A stretch of DNA of 64,000 bases, from the NCBI GenBank assembly GCA_902799655.1, contig CADCBH010000018.1, positions 36,483-100,482 on the forward strand, given 5' to 3'. Shown here piece after piece: positions 1 through 7,503 of the stretch. The notes beneath the pieces are model-generated. The model was not told the DNA's origin, ran no database searches, and worked only from the letters and a program-made list of their open reading frames with translations. Source of the DNA: an uncultured Bacteroidales bacterium (GTDB lineage Bacteria > Bacteroidota > Bacteroidia > Bacteroidales > Bacteroidaceae). Numbering within the stretch: position 1 is the first letter of the stretch; every line of letters starts with the position of its first letter. A program made the position numbers and the translations under genes.

Positions 1-311
1 CTCTGCAGGTAATAACTGGCCGTATTCTTAGCCACATCCTTTCCTAAGTCAGTGACCTCTGTCAAATCGACATCAGCGCCCAACTTCTCCAGCATCTCAG
101 CATCAACACCCTCAATGCCCAGCTCAGACAGTTTCTCAGCCCCCACCTGAGCCATTTTCTTCTTCACATTGTCGCTGGTCATTTCCTGGTCTACTACGCT
201 CTGTACCAGTTTGACCACAGCATCATAGTGTGCCTGTGGTTCTGGCTTGGTCAGCAGCATCGCCACCAGCAAGATGCCCAACAAAAACACAAAAATACAT
301 CCTTTTTTCAT
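1..311 (-). CDS. small secreted/anchored hypothetical protein, 3' part cut by window edge
   Basis: The reading frame opens at 311 and runs off the left edge of the window, so about 103 residues are visible and the C-terminus is missing. It begins with a basic MKKG start and a hydrophobic stretch (residues about 5-20), which looks like a signal peptide or single membrane anchor. A polar, helix-rich domain follows. The pattern of a short anchor followed by a TKPEP-type segment recalls DUF4359 proteins, but I cannot confirm that family by eye. The gene is transcribed away from the repeat-rich gap at 312-928. No function is proposed. Confidence 0.7.
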   Translation of the reverse strand, partial: MKKGCIFVFLLGILLVAMLLTKPEPQAHYDAVVKLVQSVVDQEMTSDNVKKKMAQVGAEKLSELGIEGVDAEMLEKLGADVDLTEVTDLGKDVAKNTASYYLQ

Positions 312-415
312 CTCTTCTAGAGCAACAAACGTTTCATGAGTGCAAAGTTAAGAAATATATTTCGATTATCCAAGATTTCCTTGTTCCTTTGTCGCTGAAG
401 CATCAAGAAATAGGC

Positions 416-453
416 AACTCGTCGTTTCTCGAACAGTAACTCGTCGTTTCTCT
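416..453. repeat. dispersed repeat module 1, copy A
   Basis: The unit aactcgtcgtttctc occurs twice here, separated by gaacagt. The same double unit recurs at 42386-42422. It lies in a gap without genes. Confidence 0.75.
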
Positions 454-500
454 CTTAGAGATCAGACTAGTTGCTCATAGCGAGAAGGCATGTCCTGTTT

Positions 501-660
501 GAGTGGTTTGTAAATCTAGGATTTGTCATTGATAAATCTAGGATTTGTGGCCTTTTAATCCTAGATTTCTTCCGATTATTCTTGCTACAAGCAAGCAAGG
601 CGCTTGCTCGAAGCAGACGAGGCGCTTGCTCGAAGCAAGCGACCCGCGAGGAAGAAGCAA
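501..660. repeat. dispersed repeat module 2, copy A
   Basis: About 160 bases share near-identical text with 42251-42387: aatctaggatttgtcattg, then gcttgctcgaagca-type inverted units, ending in gaggaagaagcaa. The gcttgctcgaagc units can fold into small hairpins. No coding capacity is credible here; the short open frames are accidental. Together with 416-453 and 703-880 this accounts for most of the 312-928 gap. Confidence 0.75.
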
Positions 661-702
661 GCAAGGTGCTTACTTATCGCTCTTATATTTAATGTGTCAC
701 CC

Positions 703-777
703 TTGTGTCAGCGTGTGTCACCCTTCAAAACGTTGCACGCCCTTTGTACATAAGGGTTGTGTCAGCGTGTCACCCTT
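703..777. repeat. direct repeat with gtgtcagcgtg core
   Basis: ttgtgtcagcgtg followed by tcaccctt appears at 703-725 and again at 757-777. It sits in the non-coding gap. Confidence 0.6.
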
Positions 778-806
778 TATTGCGAAATTTGAAGTAATAA
801 CCTTAT

Positions 807-880
807 GTTATTAAGCAATAACATGGCATTATCAAGCAATAACCCAGCCTTCTTACTCAAGAAAGCCGTAGGTAGTTATC
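807..880. repeat. dispersed hairpin repeat, copy A
   Basis: gttattaagcaataac at 807-822 is a palindrome, followed by a partial duplication and an imperfect hairpin around aacccagccttct and caagaaagc. A second copy lies at 37434-37482. Confidence 0.6.
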
Positions 881-928
881 GCGAAAAGTGGATCATCACT
901 CCGCTTTCATTTCCTTATCACCTAACAT

Positions 929-1369
929 TTAATTTATAAATATCCATATAATTGTTGCAATCGCAATAATTGTTATAATAACAGAAATGCACGAAATTGA
1001 GCTATCTGAATTATTTTGTTCAACAACATCTTTCATTTCCTCTTCAGACGCTCCATCAAGCTTAGCCGTGAGAATAGCTAAAAATTCATTCGTATAATTT
1101 GCTAAACTTGCCATACTTGCTTCAAATCCTCCTTGTCTAGAAGAACAATTTATAACAATTTTTGTATGATCTTCATCTATTTTTGATAGAGTTACCATAT
1201 ATGCACATTTTATTTCGCCAAAACTATATGTGCCAAACGTGTCATTGATATCTTTTTCTTCGTGCATAAATCGTACAGGATTAGCTTTGAGGATAGACTT
1301 CAAGGCATCTTTAATAACGTCAATATTAAAATTGACCTCATTTTCATACTTGTAATAATTCTGGTCCAT
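929..1369 (-). CDS. hypothetical protein with C-terminal membrane anchor
   Basis: This encodes 146 residues. The N-terminal ~115 residues look like a small soluble alpha/beta domain with no family I recognise. A short Ser/Asn-rich linker leads to a strongly hydrophobic stretch (about residues 126-144, Ile-rich) at the very C-terminus, so a tail-anchored cytoplasmic domain is likely. I chose the ATG at 1369 because the upstream ATG at 1393 lies in the loop of a terminator-like hairpin. The A/T-rich codon use is unlike the neighbouring core genes, which suggests acquired DNA. The gene sits 8 bases behind the U-run of the structured leader at 1377-1732, so its expression probably depends on read-through or on that RNA. 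Confidence 0.65.
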   Translation of the reverse strand: MDQNYYKYENEVNFNIDVIKDALKSILKANPVRFMHEEKDINDTFGTYSFGEIKCAYMVTLSKIDEDHTKIVINCSSRQGGFEASMASLANYTNEFLAILTAKLDGASEEEMKDVVEQNNSDSSISCISVIITIIAIATIIWIFIN

Positions 1370-1376
1370 AAGTAAT

Positions 1377-1423
1377 AAAAAAGGCGGAACCATTCGTTAC
1401 TTATCTGCACTCTGGTTACCGCC
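1377..1423 (-). terminator. intrinsic terminator at the end of the leader RNA, just before the 929-1369 gene
   Basis: On the minus strand GGCGGTAACCA pairs with TGGTTCCGCC (one bulge) and is followed directly by six U. Its 5' arm (1417-1425) is also perfectly complementary over nine bases to an upstream segment at 1511-1519. An anti-terminator fold is therefore possible. Confidence 0.65.
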
Positions 1424-1732
1424 AAGTAGACCTATCGTAAAACAAGCACGAATAGTCCACGCCTATCAAGCGTGAACCTTCATCTGCTTGTTCTTCTACG
1501 ATTGAATGTTTTGGCGGTATTCGAGTGCGAAGAACAAGAGCTAAAAGCTCAATATCTATGTATAAGTACGAACAGAAACGCTAATCTGTAAGTTAATAAT
1601 AATTGGTAATAATTCTCTTTGTGACCTCATGAGGCTCACCTCATCGTCAGGTCGGTTAGCGTTATATTCGTTCTATTTCTATGTCATCAGCATTTCGTTT
1701 TAAGGGTTCAACTTTCTGTTAATTGTTTTATC
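1377..1732 (-). ncRNA. candidate structured leader / small RNA, ~350 nt
   Basis: A minus-strand transcript from the promoter at 1739-1746 would cover about 355 bases with no credible frame. Several helices are visible. AACGCTAA pairs with TTAGCGTT, enclosing GACCT/AGGTC and GATGAGG/CCTCAT. GAGCT/AGCTC forms a tight hairpin. TTGTTCTTC pairs with GAAGAACAA, and CACGC pairs with GCGTG. The RNA ends in the terminator at 1377-1423. It could be a free small RNA or an attenuator controlling the downstream gene. I do not recognise it as tmRNA, RNase P, 6S or SRP RNA. A similar arrangement occurs at 41813-42161. Confidence 0.5.
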
Positions 1733-1738
1733 TGACCG

Positions 1739-1746
1739 CAAATATA
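1739..1746 (-). promoter_or_regulatory. -7 box of the leader RNA promoter
   Basis: TATATTTG on the minus strand fits the Bacteroidetes TAnnTTTG box. The -33 element is weak (CGTTT near 1766). Confidence 0.6.
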
Positions 1747-1841
1747 CGAATAATTTCCGAATAAACGAATAAAGTTTTGAAATAATTAGTATCTTAACGT
1801 TTGAAAGCCAGAAGGCATTTGCAGGCGAGAAGAAAGCCTCG

Positions 1842-2798
1842 ATGCAGCGACGCTGTGTAGATAACGACTACACGGCACGACGGATGTATATGATAACGAT
1901 GGTGACGGAAGAACGGAGGCAACTGTTTGGCAAGGTGGTTGGGCGAAGTGATGCCATAGAGCCTTCACCAGAGGTACCTCATGTTGCACTGTCGCCATTG
2001 GGTGAGGCTGTGGCAGAGATTTGGCAATCTATCAGCAGTCATCATCGGGAGGTGAAAGTGGTGGCACTACAAATGATGCCTGACCATTTGCACGCCATCC
2101 TGTTTGTAAAAGAGCAGATGGAGAAACCGCTGGGAAAGGTATTGCTAGGCGTAAAGCAGGCTTGCAACCAGGCATTTAGGGAAATGATGCCAGTGGAGTT
2201 TGTTGCTGTGGCACAGCAACACGCACAACAGAAGAGGGAGAACGGGCTGCTCTTTGCGAAGGGCTTTAACGACCAAATACTGCTGAGGGATGGACAGCTA
2301 GAGCGATGGCTGAACTACCTCAAGGATAATCCAAGGCGACTACTGATGAAACGTGAGAACCCTGATTTGTTTCGAGTACAGAGAGGGCTGACGTTCGCTG
2401 GCCTCAGCTTTTCGGCTATTGGCAATCGGTTTTTGTTGGAAAGGCCGTTGAAACTGCAGGTACAGTGCTCAAGGAGCATTAGCGAGGAGGAGCTAAAAAA
2501 GAAGACCAATGAATGCCTTCGTGCTGCACGACAAGGGGCTGTGCTGGTGTCGCCTGCTATCTCCAAAGGCGAGAAGACAATCATGAGGGCGGCATTCGAG
2601 GAAGGGCTGTCTCTTGTTTACCTGCAGGAAAATGGTTTTACGGATTTGGCAAAGCCTGGCGGTATGAGGATGGATGCCTGTGCCAGAGGGCAATTGCTGA
2701 TACTGGCACCTTGGGAGCATCATAATGAGAAGATAACAATTAAGAGGGGGCAATGTCTGGAACTGAACGAGATGGCGAAGGCGATTTGCGAAGGTTAA
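1842..2798 (+). CDS. RAYT-type Y1 (HUH) transposase
   Basis: This encodes 318 residues resembling the Bacteroidetes REP-associated tyrosine transposases of the IS200/IS605 superfamily. The N-terminal ~170 residues hold the Y1 core. The metal-binding HUH motif appears as MPDHLHAILFV (near residues 83-93), preceded by the conserved ARRMYMITM strand. A C-terminal region of ~130 residues with a CARGQLLILAPW segment is probably an accessory domain. There are no partner genes and no obvious IS ends, as expected for domesticated RAYTs. A 19-base perfect palindrome lies inside the gene and its extended copy follows 9 bases after the stop; these are candidate substrates. The start at 1842 keeps the expected family N-terminus. 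Confidence 0.8.
   Translation: MQRRCVDNDYTARRMYMITMVTEERRQLFGKVVGRSDAIEPSPEVPHVALSPLGEAVAEIWQSISSHHREVKVVALQMMPDHLHAILFVKEQMEKPLGKVLLGVKQACNQAFREMMPVEFVAVAQQHAQQKRENGLLFAKGFNDQILLRDGQLERWLNYLKDNPRRLLMKRENPDLFRVQRGLTFAGLSFSAIGNRFLLERPLKLQVQCSRSISEEELKKKTNECLRAARQGAVLVSPAISKGEKTIMRAAFEEGLSLVYLQENGFTDLAKPGGMRMDACARGQLLILAPWEHHNEKITIKRGQCLELNEMAKAICEG
2202..2220. repeat. palindrome inside the RAYT gene
   Basis: gttgctgtg-g-cacagcaac is a perfect 9+1+9 palindrome within coding sequence. The core ttgctgtggcacagcaa and the following gcacaac are shared with 2808-2837. Confidence 0.85.
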
Positions 2799-2807
2799 CT
2801 GCTGAAT

Positions 2808-2830
2808 ATATTGCTGTGGCACAGCAATAT
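2808..2830. repeat. palindrome downstream of the RAYT gene
   Basis: A perfect 11+1+11 palindrome around ttgctgtggcacagcaa lies just after the transposase stop. It could act as a REP-like transposase target or as a transcription-end hairpin (no T-run follows). Confidence 0.85.
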
Positions 2831-2887
2831 GCACAACTAATAAGCGTAATTGTTGTAAATCGGGTGCAAAATAAAGAAATTATTATC

Positions 2888-2926
2888 AATTATGCACGAT
2901 GAATTATGAATTATTTTGTACCTTTG
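2888..2926 (+). promoter_or_regulatory. promoter of mlaE-mlaF (repeated promoter module)
   Basis: An A/T-rich block (tgaattatgaattatttt) leads into the -7 box TACCTTTG at 2919-2926. The ATG at 2935 is only 9 bases after the box, so the mRNA has almost no leader. Relatives of the same block precede tdk, argS and maoC. Confidence 0.7.
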
Positions 2927-2934
2927 CAGGCAAT

Positions 2935-3690
2935 ATGGTAATAAAACTGTTGTATAATGCGCTGACGACACTGGGCAAGTTCGTGATGCTGATGGGACGT
3001 ACGTTCTCTGTACCTGAGAGATTTCGTATGTTCTGGAAGCAATATGTCAAGGAGATGGCCCAGTTGGGTATCAACTCCATTGGTATCGTGCTGCTGATCT
3101 CGTTCTTCATTGGTGCCGTGATCTGTATCCAGATGAAGCTGAACATCCAGTCGCCTTGGATGCCCCGCTGGGTATCGGGCTATACCACCCGTGAAATCAT
3201 GTTGCTGGAGTTCTCGAGCTCTATCATGTGTCTGATACTGGCTGGTAAGGTAGGGTCGAACATCGCCTCTGAGATTGGTACGATGCGCGTGACGCAACAG
3301 ATTGACGCCCTTGACATCATGGGTGTCAACTCGGCATGCTACCTGATACTGCCTAAGATACTGGGTATGATCACCATCATGCCACTGCTGGTCATCTTCT
3401 CGTCAGCAATGGGTATTCTGGGAGCCTACGGCACAGCATATATAGGTCACATCATCGTACCCGACGACCTGACGCTGGGTCTGCAGCACGCATTCCAGCC
3501 GTGGTTTGTATGGATGTCAATCATCAAGAGTCTGTTCTTCGCCTTCATCATATCAGCAGTACCCTCCTACTTCGGCTATACCGTAGAGGGCGGCTCGGTG
3601 AATGTGGGTAAGGCCTCGACGGATGCGGTGGTATGTTCCAGCGTACTGATTCTTTGTTCAGATGTATTCTTAACCCAGCTGTTGTCATGA
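2935..3690 (+). CDS. mlaE: MlaE/YrbE family ABC transporter permease
   Basis: This is the inner-membrane permease of a Mla-type phospholipid transport system, which moves glycerophospholipids between the membranes of Gram-negative cells. It has 251 residues and five or six hydrophobic helices. The family features are visible: the EIMLLEFSSSIMCLILAGKVGSNIA region, followed by EIGTMRVTQQIDALDIMG. The start was moved to 2935 because an earlier in-frame ATG at 2899 lies upstream of the -7 box and so outside the transcript. The stop overlaps the ATG of the ATPase gene by four bases. The MlaD-like binding protein that usually follows is not adjacent. Confidence 0.9.
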   Translation: MVIKLLYNALTTLGKFVMLMGRTFSVPERFRMFWKQYVKEMAQLGINSIGIVLLISFFIGAVICIQMKLNIQSPWMPRWVSGYTTREIMLLEFSSSIMCLILAGKVGSNIASEIGTMRVTQQIDALDIMGVNSACYLILPKILGMITIMPLLVIFSSAMGILGAYGTAYIGHIIVPDDLTLGLQHAFQPWFVWMSIIKSLFFAFIISAVPSYFGYTVEGGSVNVGKASTDAVVCSSVLILCSDVFLTQLLS

Positions 3691-4463
3691 TAGAAGTCAA
3701 GAACCTATATAAGAGCTTCGAAGAGAAGGAGGTGCTCAAGGGCATCAATACCGTTTTTGAAGACGGCAAGACCAACCTCATCATCGGACAAAGCGGTAGC
3801 GGTAAGACGGTGCTGATGAAAAACCTGGTAGGACTCTTCGAGCCCACCAGCGGACAGATACTGTACGACGGGCGCGACTTTGTACAGATGTCGAAGCAGG
3901 AGAAGGTGATGATGCGCCGCGAGATGGGTATGATCTTCCAGGCAGCAGCCCTCTTCGACTCGCTGACGGTATTGGAGAACGTGATGTTCCCTCTGGATAT
4001 GTTCTCATCGATGACGCTCCGCGAGCGTGAGCGTAGGGCAAAAGACTGTCTGGCCCGTGTCAACCTGATTGGTGCCGAGAGCAAATATCCTGGTGAGATA
4101 TCGGGTGGTATGCAGAAGCGTGTCGCCATTGCCCGTGCCATCGCCCTGAATCCTAAATACCTGTTCTGCGACGAACCCAACAGTGGTCTCGACCCCAAGA
4201 CTTCGCTGGTCATCGACGACCTGCTGCACTCTATCACGCAGGAGTTCAACATGACCACTATCATCAATACCCACGACATGAACTCTGTGATGGGTATTGG
4301 CGAGAACATCATCTTCATCTACGAGGGTGAGAAGGAGTGGCAGGGTGTCTCCTCAGAGATTATGAACTCGACCAACAAGCGTCTCACCGACTTCATCTTC
4401 GCCAGCGACCTGCTGAAAGAGATGCGCGAAGCCGTGATGGGAGGGAAGAAGAGTGAGAAGTGA
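3687..4463 (+). CDS. mlaF: MlaF-type ABC transporter ATP-binding protein
   Basis: This 258-residue ATPase partners the permease encoded just upstream. It has the Walker A GQSGSGKT (around residue 35), the signature ISGGMQKRVAIARAI, the Walker B YLFCDEPNSGLDP and the switch histidine in INTHDMNS. The SGG-M-QKR signature and the DEPNSGLDP variant are typical of MlaF rather than of importers. The ATG at 3687 overlaps the permease stop (ATGA). A longer frame from 3633 lies inside mlaE and is rejected. It ends before a weak terminator-like hairpin at 4524. Confidence 0.92.
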   Translation: MIEVKNLYKSFEEKEVLKGINTVFEDGKTNLIIGQSGSGKTVLMKNLVGLFEPTSGQILYDGRDFVQMSKQEKVMMRREMGMIFQAAALFDSLTVLENVMFPLDMFSSMTLRERERRAKDCLARVNLIGAESKYPGEISGGMQKRVAIARAIALNPKYLFCDEPNSGLDPKTSLVIDDLLHSITQEFNMTTIINTHDMNSVMGIGENIIFIYEGEKEWQGVSSEIMNSTNKRLTDFIFASDLLKEMREAVMGGKKSEK

Positions 4464-4523
4464 GCAAAAAGCGCTGTGTCCGTACACACGGGTTTGATTT
4501 TAATCAATAATTCTTCTGTTTTT

Positions 4524-4542
4524 CGGCTAAAAAGCCATTTTT
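4524..4542 (+). terminator. weak terminator-like hairpin after mlaF
   Basis: GGCT-aaaa-AGCC is followed by attttt. The stem is only four pairs, so the call is tentative. Confidence 0.35.
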
Positions 4543-4544
4543 AC

Positions 4545-4575
4545 TTGTTTCCTAACCAAAATGTGCGTACCTTTG
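4545..4575 (+). promoter_or_regulatory. promoter of the small gene at 4646
   Basis: TTG at 4545, 20 bases, then the -7 box TACCTTTG at 4568-4575. It matches the Bacteroidetes consensus and predicts a 5' leader of about 65 bases. Confidence 0.75.
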
Positions 4576-4645
4576 CATCGTGAATCAGAGATGATCACAG
4601 AAAAGGATAACAATTTTAGGATAACATTTAAATTAGAGAAAGGAA

Positions 4646-4747
4646 ATGATTATGAAGAAGTTATTGAAAAAATGGCTGAATAGCGAAGCTTACAATGAGT
4701 ATTGCCTCAATATGGCTCGAATGTACAACTACAGAGCAGCCAACTAA
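4646..4747 (+). CDS. small protein of 33 residues
   Basis: A complete transcription unit surrounds this short frame: a good promoter at 4545-4575, a purine-rich agaaaggaa just before the ATG, and a strong intrinsic terminator right after the stop. The peptide is basic at its N-terminus (KKLLKKWLN) and amphipathic, then rich in Asn, Tyr, Met and Ala. It could begin at 4646 (MIMKK) or 4652 (MKKLL). I do not recognise a family. It may be a membrane-surface peptide or a leader peptide of a small RNA. The case for translation rests on the Shine-Dalgarno-like run and the tight terminator. Confidence 0.6.
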   Translation: MIMKKLLKKWLNSEAYNEYCLNMARMYNYRAAN

Positions 4748-4780
4748 AAAACGGATTGAGCGGTTTCAATCCGTTTTTTT
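4748..4780 (+). terminator. intrinsic terminator of the small gene
   Basis: ACGGATTGA pairs with TCAATCCGT across a short loop and is followed by seven T. Confidence 0.9.
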
Positions 4781-4804
4781 ATTGTTTTTACCTAACGGCA
4801 ATTA

Positions 4805-5194
4805 TTATTTCAGCAACCATTCGCCGTTGCGCTCTACCATAGGAACGATGATTTCCTCGCGCGTAGAGTCATTATAGGAAAGGAGGAGGAATACATAAGT
4901 CAAATGCTGCACCGTATCACGTCGCGGTGCATTCTCAGAGAGGCTCACATGATGAAGCCCCTGATGCTTCGTGCGCATATCCTCCACATACTGCCGATAG
5001 ACCTTCACCAGTTCGGCACGATAGTCGGAAGGCAGTTCATCGACATTGGCCTTGGCTGCCAGGAGGCCATCAGGATAGCCCTCCAGCAGACGGTTGTAAT
5101 ATGACAAAGCAGCTTGGGCGGCCTTCTCTTCAGGAGTCGGTTCTGTACAACCGACTGCCAGCATGATGAGGAAAAGACTGACCATGTACTTCAT
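4805..5194 (-). CDS. small lipoprotein, DUF4878-like
   Basis: This encodes 129 residues with a lipoprotein signal peptide (hydrophobic residues 4-14, lipobox AVGC near residue 16). A ~110-residue domain follows whose layout ([16 protein letters not shown]... ending in ERNGEWLLK) resembles NTF2-like DUF4878 lipoproteins of Bacteroidetes. The start at 5194 overlaps the der stop by four bases (ATGA), showing it is the last gene of the DUF177-rpmF-fabH-era-der operon. A longer frame from 5239 lies inside der and is not used. Function unknown; likely an inner- or outer-membrane-attached accessory protein. Confidence 0.75.
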   Translation of the reverse strand: MKYMVSLFLIMLAVGCTEPTPEEKAAQAALSYYNRLLEGYPDGLLAAKANVDELPSDYRAELVKVYRQYVEDMRTKHQGLHHVSLSENAPRRDTVQHLTYVFLLLSYNDSTREEIIVPMVERNGEWLLK

Positions 5195-6504
5195 TTCTGA
5201 CGGATAAAGACGTTGATAGGTGTACCCGTGAGTGTCCAATTGTCTCGCATCTTGTTCTCCAGGAAGCGACGATAAGCCTCTTTGACATATTGTGGCAGAT
5301 TGGCATAGAACACAAAGGTAGGAATCTGGGTGTCAGGCACCTGCGACACATACTTGATCTTGATATATTTACCCTTGATAGAGGGTGGCGGAGTCTGCTC
5401 GATGATGGGCAGCATCACCTCGTTGAGCTTCGACGTACCAATCTTGATGGTGCGGTTCAGATATACCTGCTTAGCTGTCTCCAAAACCTTGAAGATGCGC
5501 TGCTTGGTAACTGCCGAGGCGAAGATAATGGGGAAGTCCACAAAGGGAGCCATGCGATTGCGGATAGCCGACTCGAAGGTCTTGATAGCCTCCTGCGACT
5601 TGTCCTCGACGAGGTCCCACTTGTTGACAACGACCACCAGTGACTTGTTGTTCTTCTGAATCAGCTGGAAGATATTCATATCCTGAGCCTCAATACCGCG
5701 AGTGGCATCAATCATCAGGATGCAGACATCGGAGTTCTCGATGGCACGGATAGAGCGCATCACACTATAGAACTCCAAATCCTCAGTCACCTTGTTCTTG
5801 CGACGGATACCAGCGGTGTCTACCAGATAGAAGTCGAAGCCGAACTTGTCGTACTTGGTATAGATGCTGTCGCGTGTCGTACCAGCAATATCCGTCACGA
5901 TGTTGCGATCCTCACCGATGAAGGCATTGATGATGCTCGACTTACCAGCATTGGGGCGACCCACCACAGCAAAACGGGGAACATTATCCTCGATAGCAGC
6001 ACTTTCGTTGGCAGGGAGCTTAGAGAGCACATGGTCGAGCAGGTCGCCAGTACCAGAACCGGTAGCCGCACTCACGCAGAAGGGGTCGCCAAGCCCCAGC
6101 TTGTAGAACTCGTACTGACCATACAGATCTTTGCCGTCGTCGGCTTTGTTTGCCACGAGCACCACAGGCAACTTAGAGCGACGCAGAATCAGCGCCACAT
6201 CCTGGTCGAGATCAGTCAGTCCGTTCTTGATATCTACCAAGAACAGTACAAGGTCAGCCTCCTCAGTGGCCACGATGACCTGCTTACGGATCTCCTCCTC
6301 GAATACATCGTCGCTGTTGACAACCCAACCGCCTGTATCCACGACACTGAACTCACGACCACACCATTCGCACTTGCCATACTGACGGTCACGAGTGGTG
6401 CCAGCCTCATCGCTAACGATAGCCTGACGCGAGTTGGTTAACCTATTAAATAAGGTCGACTTGCCCACATTCGGGCGTCCTACGATCGCTACTAAATTTC
6501 CCAT
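5191..6504 (-). CDS. der: ribosome assembly GTPase Der (EngA)
   Basis: This is a double-GTPase protein that helps mature the 50S ribosomal subunit. It has 437 residues, the usual length. The first G domain has GRPNVGKS (residues 8-15), DTGGW and NKAD. The second has GRPNAGKSS (near residue 180), DTAGI and NKWD. A C-terminal KH-like domain follows. It lies directly downstream of era in the same direction with a 51-base gap containing part of a CTAG nonamer array. The downstream lipoprotein overlaps its stop. No unusual residues were seen. Confidence 0.97.
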   Translation of the reverse strand: MGNLVAIVGRPNVGKSTLFNRLTNSRQAIVSDEAGTTRDRQYGKCEWCGREFSVVDTGGWVVNSDDVFEEEIRKQVIVATEEADLVLFLVDIKNGLTDLDQDVALILRRSKLPVVLVANKADDGKDLYGQYEFYKLGLGDPFCVSAATGSGTGDLLDHVLSKLPANESAAIEDNVPRFAVVGRPNAGKSSIINAFIGEDRNIVTDIAGTTRDSIYTKYDKFGFDFYLVDTAGIRRKNKVTEDLEFYSVMRSIRAIENSDVCILMIDATRGIEAQDMNIFQLIQKNNKSLVVVVNKWDLVEDKSQEAIKTFESAIRNRMAPFVDFPIIFASAVTKQRIFKVLETAKQVYLNRTIKIGTSKLNEVMLPIIEQTPPPSIKGKYIKIKYVSQVPDTQIPTFVFYANLPQYVKEAYRRFLENKMRDNWTLTGTPINVFIRQK

Positions 6505-6524
6505 TCTCTCTAGTTTTTTTATTG

Positions 6525-6564
6525 CTAGTATTTCTAGTATTACTAGTACTTCTAGTTAATCTAG
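6525..6564. repeat. CTAG nonamer array at the 3' end of era
   Basis: Consecutive 9-base units ctagtattt, ctagtatta, ctagtactt, ctagttaat, ctag. The array covers the last codons and stop of era. Confidence 0.85.
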
Positions 6565-7476
6565 ATTATATCCAAAATTACTCAGTTCCTTGTCTGAACT
6601 GCGCCAGTCCTTATCCACTTTCACAAAGACCTCGAGGAAGATAGGTTTGCCAAAGAACTTCTCCAACGTCTTACGGGCCTCAGTAGAGACCTTCTTGAGG
6701 GCTACCCCCTGATGACCAATGATGATGCCCTTCTGCGAATCGCGCTCTACATAGATGATGGCGCTGATAAGGATATTCTTCTCAGACTCCTTGAAGCGCT
6801 CCACGCGCACCTCTACAGAATAGGGAATCTCCTTGTCGTAGTAGAGCAGTATCTTCTCGCGGATAATCTCCGATACGAAGAAACGGGCTGGCTTGTCCGT
6901 CAGCTGGTCTTTGTCAAAATAGGCAGGGCTCTCGGGCAACAGTTCCTGGATGCGCTTCAGCAGCATATCTGTGCCAAACCTATTCTTGGCTGAGATAGGC
7001 AGAATCTCTGCATTGGGCAGCAGAGTGTGCCAATGCTCTACGATGCTTGCCAATCTGGCCTGACTAGTACTTCTAGTATCACTAGTACGACTAGACTCAG
7101 TTGTCAGCTCATCAATCTTGTTGATCAGCAAGATGACGGGTATCGTCATCTTCTGCACCTTCTCCAAGAAGTCCATATTCTTCTCGGGATTCTCCACAAC
7201 GTCAGTGACGTAGAGCAGCACATCGGCATCTTGTAGGGCCGACTCTGAGAAGGCCAGCATCGACTCCTGCAATTTGTAGTTGGGCTTCAGCACACCTGGG
7301 GTGTCGCTGAACACAATCTGCACATCAGGGGTATTCACGATGCCCATGATACGATGACGCGTGGTCTGCGCCTTGAACGTCGCTATCGAAATACGCTCAC
7401 CAACCAATTGGTTCATGAGCGTACTTTTACCTACGTTGGGATTCCCAACAATATTTACGAATCCTGCTTTATGCAT
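6556..7476 (-). CDS. era: GTPase Era with a repeat-derived insertion
   Basis: Era binds 16S rRNA near the anti-Shine-Dalgarno end and couples ribosome assembly to growth. It has 306 residues with GNPNVGKST (residues 11-19), the DTPGV switch II, the NKID specificity motif and a C-terminal KH domain (GHQGVALKKVS region). Residues about 126-138, just after NKIDEL, are SRTSDTRSTS-type sequence encoded exactly by a CTAG nonamer array (7064-7099). This looks like a repeat inserted in frame into a surface loop. The gene lies between fabH and der in one operon. GTPase motifs are intact, so function is expected to be retained. Confidence 0.96.
   Translation of the reverse strand: MHKAGFVNIVGNPNVGKSTLMNQLVGERISIATFKAQTTRHRIMGIVNTPDVQIVFSDTPGVLKPNYKLQESMLAFSESALQDADVLLYVTDVVENPEKNMDFLEKVQKMTIPVILLINKIDELTTESSRTSDTRSTSQARLASIVEHWHTLLPNAEILPISAKNRFGTDMLLKRIQELLPESPAYFDKDQLTDKPARFFVSEIIREKILLYYDKEIPYSVEVRVERFKESEKNILISAIIYVERDSQKGIIIGHQGVALKKVSTEARKTLEKFFGKPIFLEVFVKVDKDWRSSDKELSNFGYNLD
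7064..7099. repeat. CTAG nonamer array inside era
   Basis: Four 9-base units (ctagtactt, ctagtatca, ctagtacga, ctagactca). The multiple-of-three unit keeps the era frame open. Confidence 0.85.
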
Positions 7477-7503
7477 TAATTGTCAATTGTCCATTGTCAA
7501 TTA
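7477..7503. repeat. short attgtca repeats between fabH and era
   Basis: aattgtcaattgtccattgt occupies the whole fabH-era spacer and touches the fabH stop. Low-complexity spacer of 7-8 base units. Confidence 0.6.

Noticed and set aside
467-814. Short open frames in the repeat-rich gap
   Set aside because: They are translations of the gcttgctcgaagc repeats on both strands, with no promoter or ribosome-binding context.
1377-1732. tmRNA, RNase P RNA or a retron RNA
   Set aside because: No tRNA-like ends, no RNase P core motif, and no reverse transcriptase anywhere in the window.
2899-2934. Longer start for mlaE
   Set aside because: It lies upstream of the -7 box, so it would not be in the transcript.
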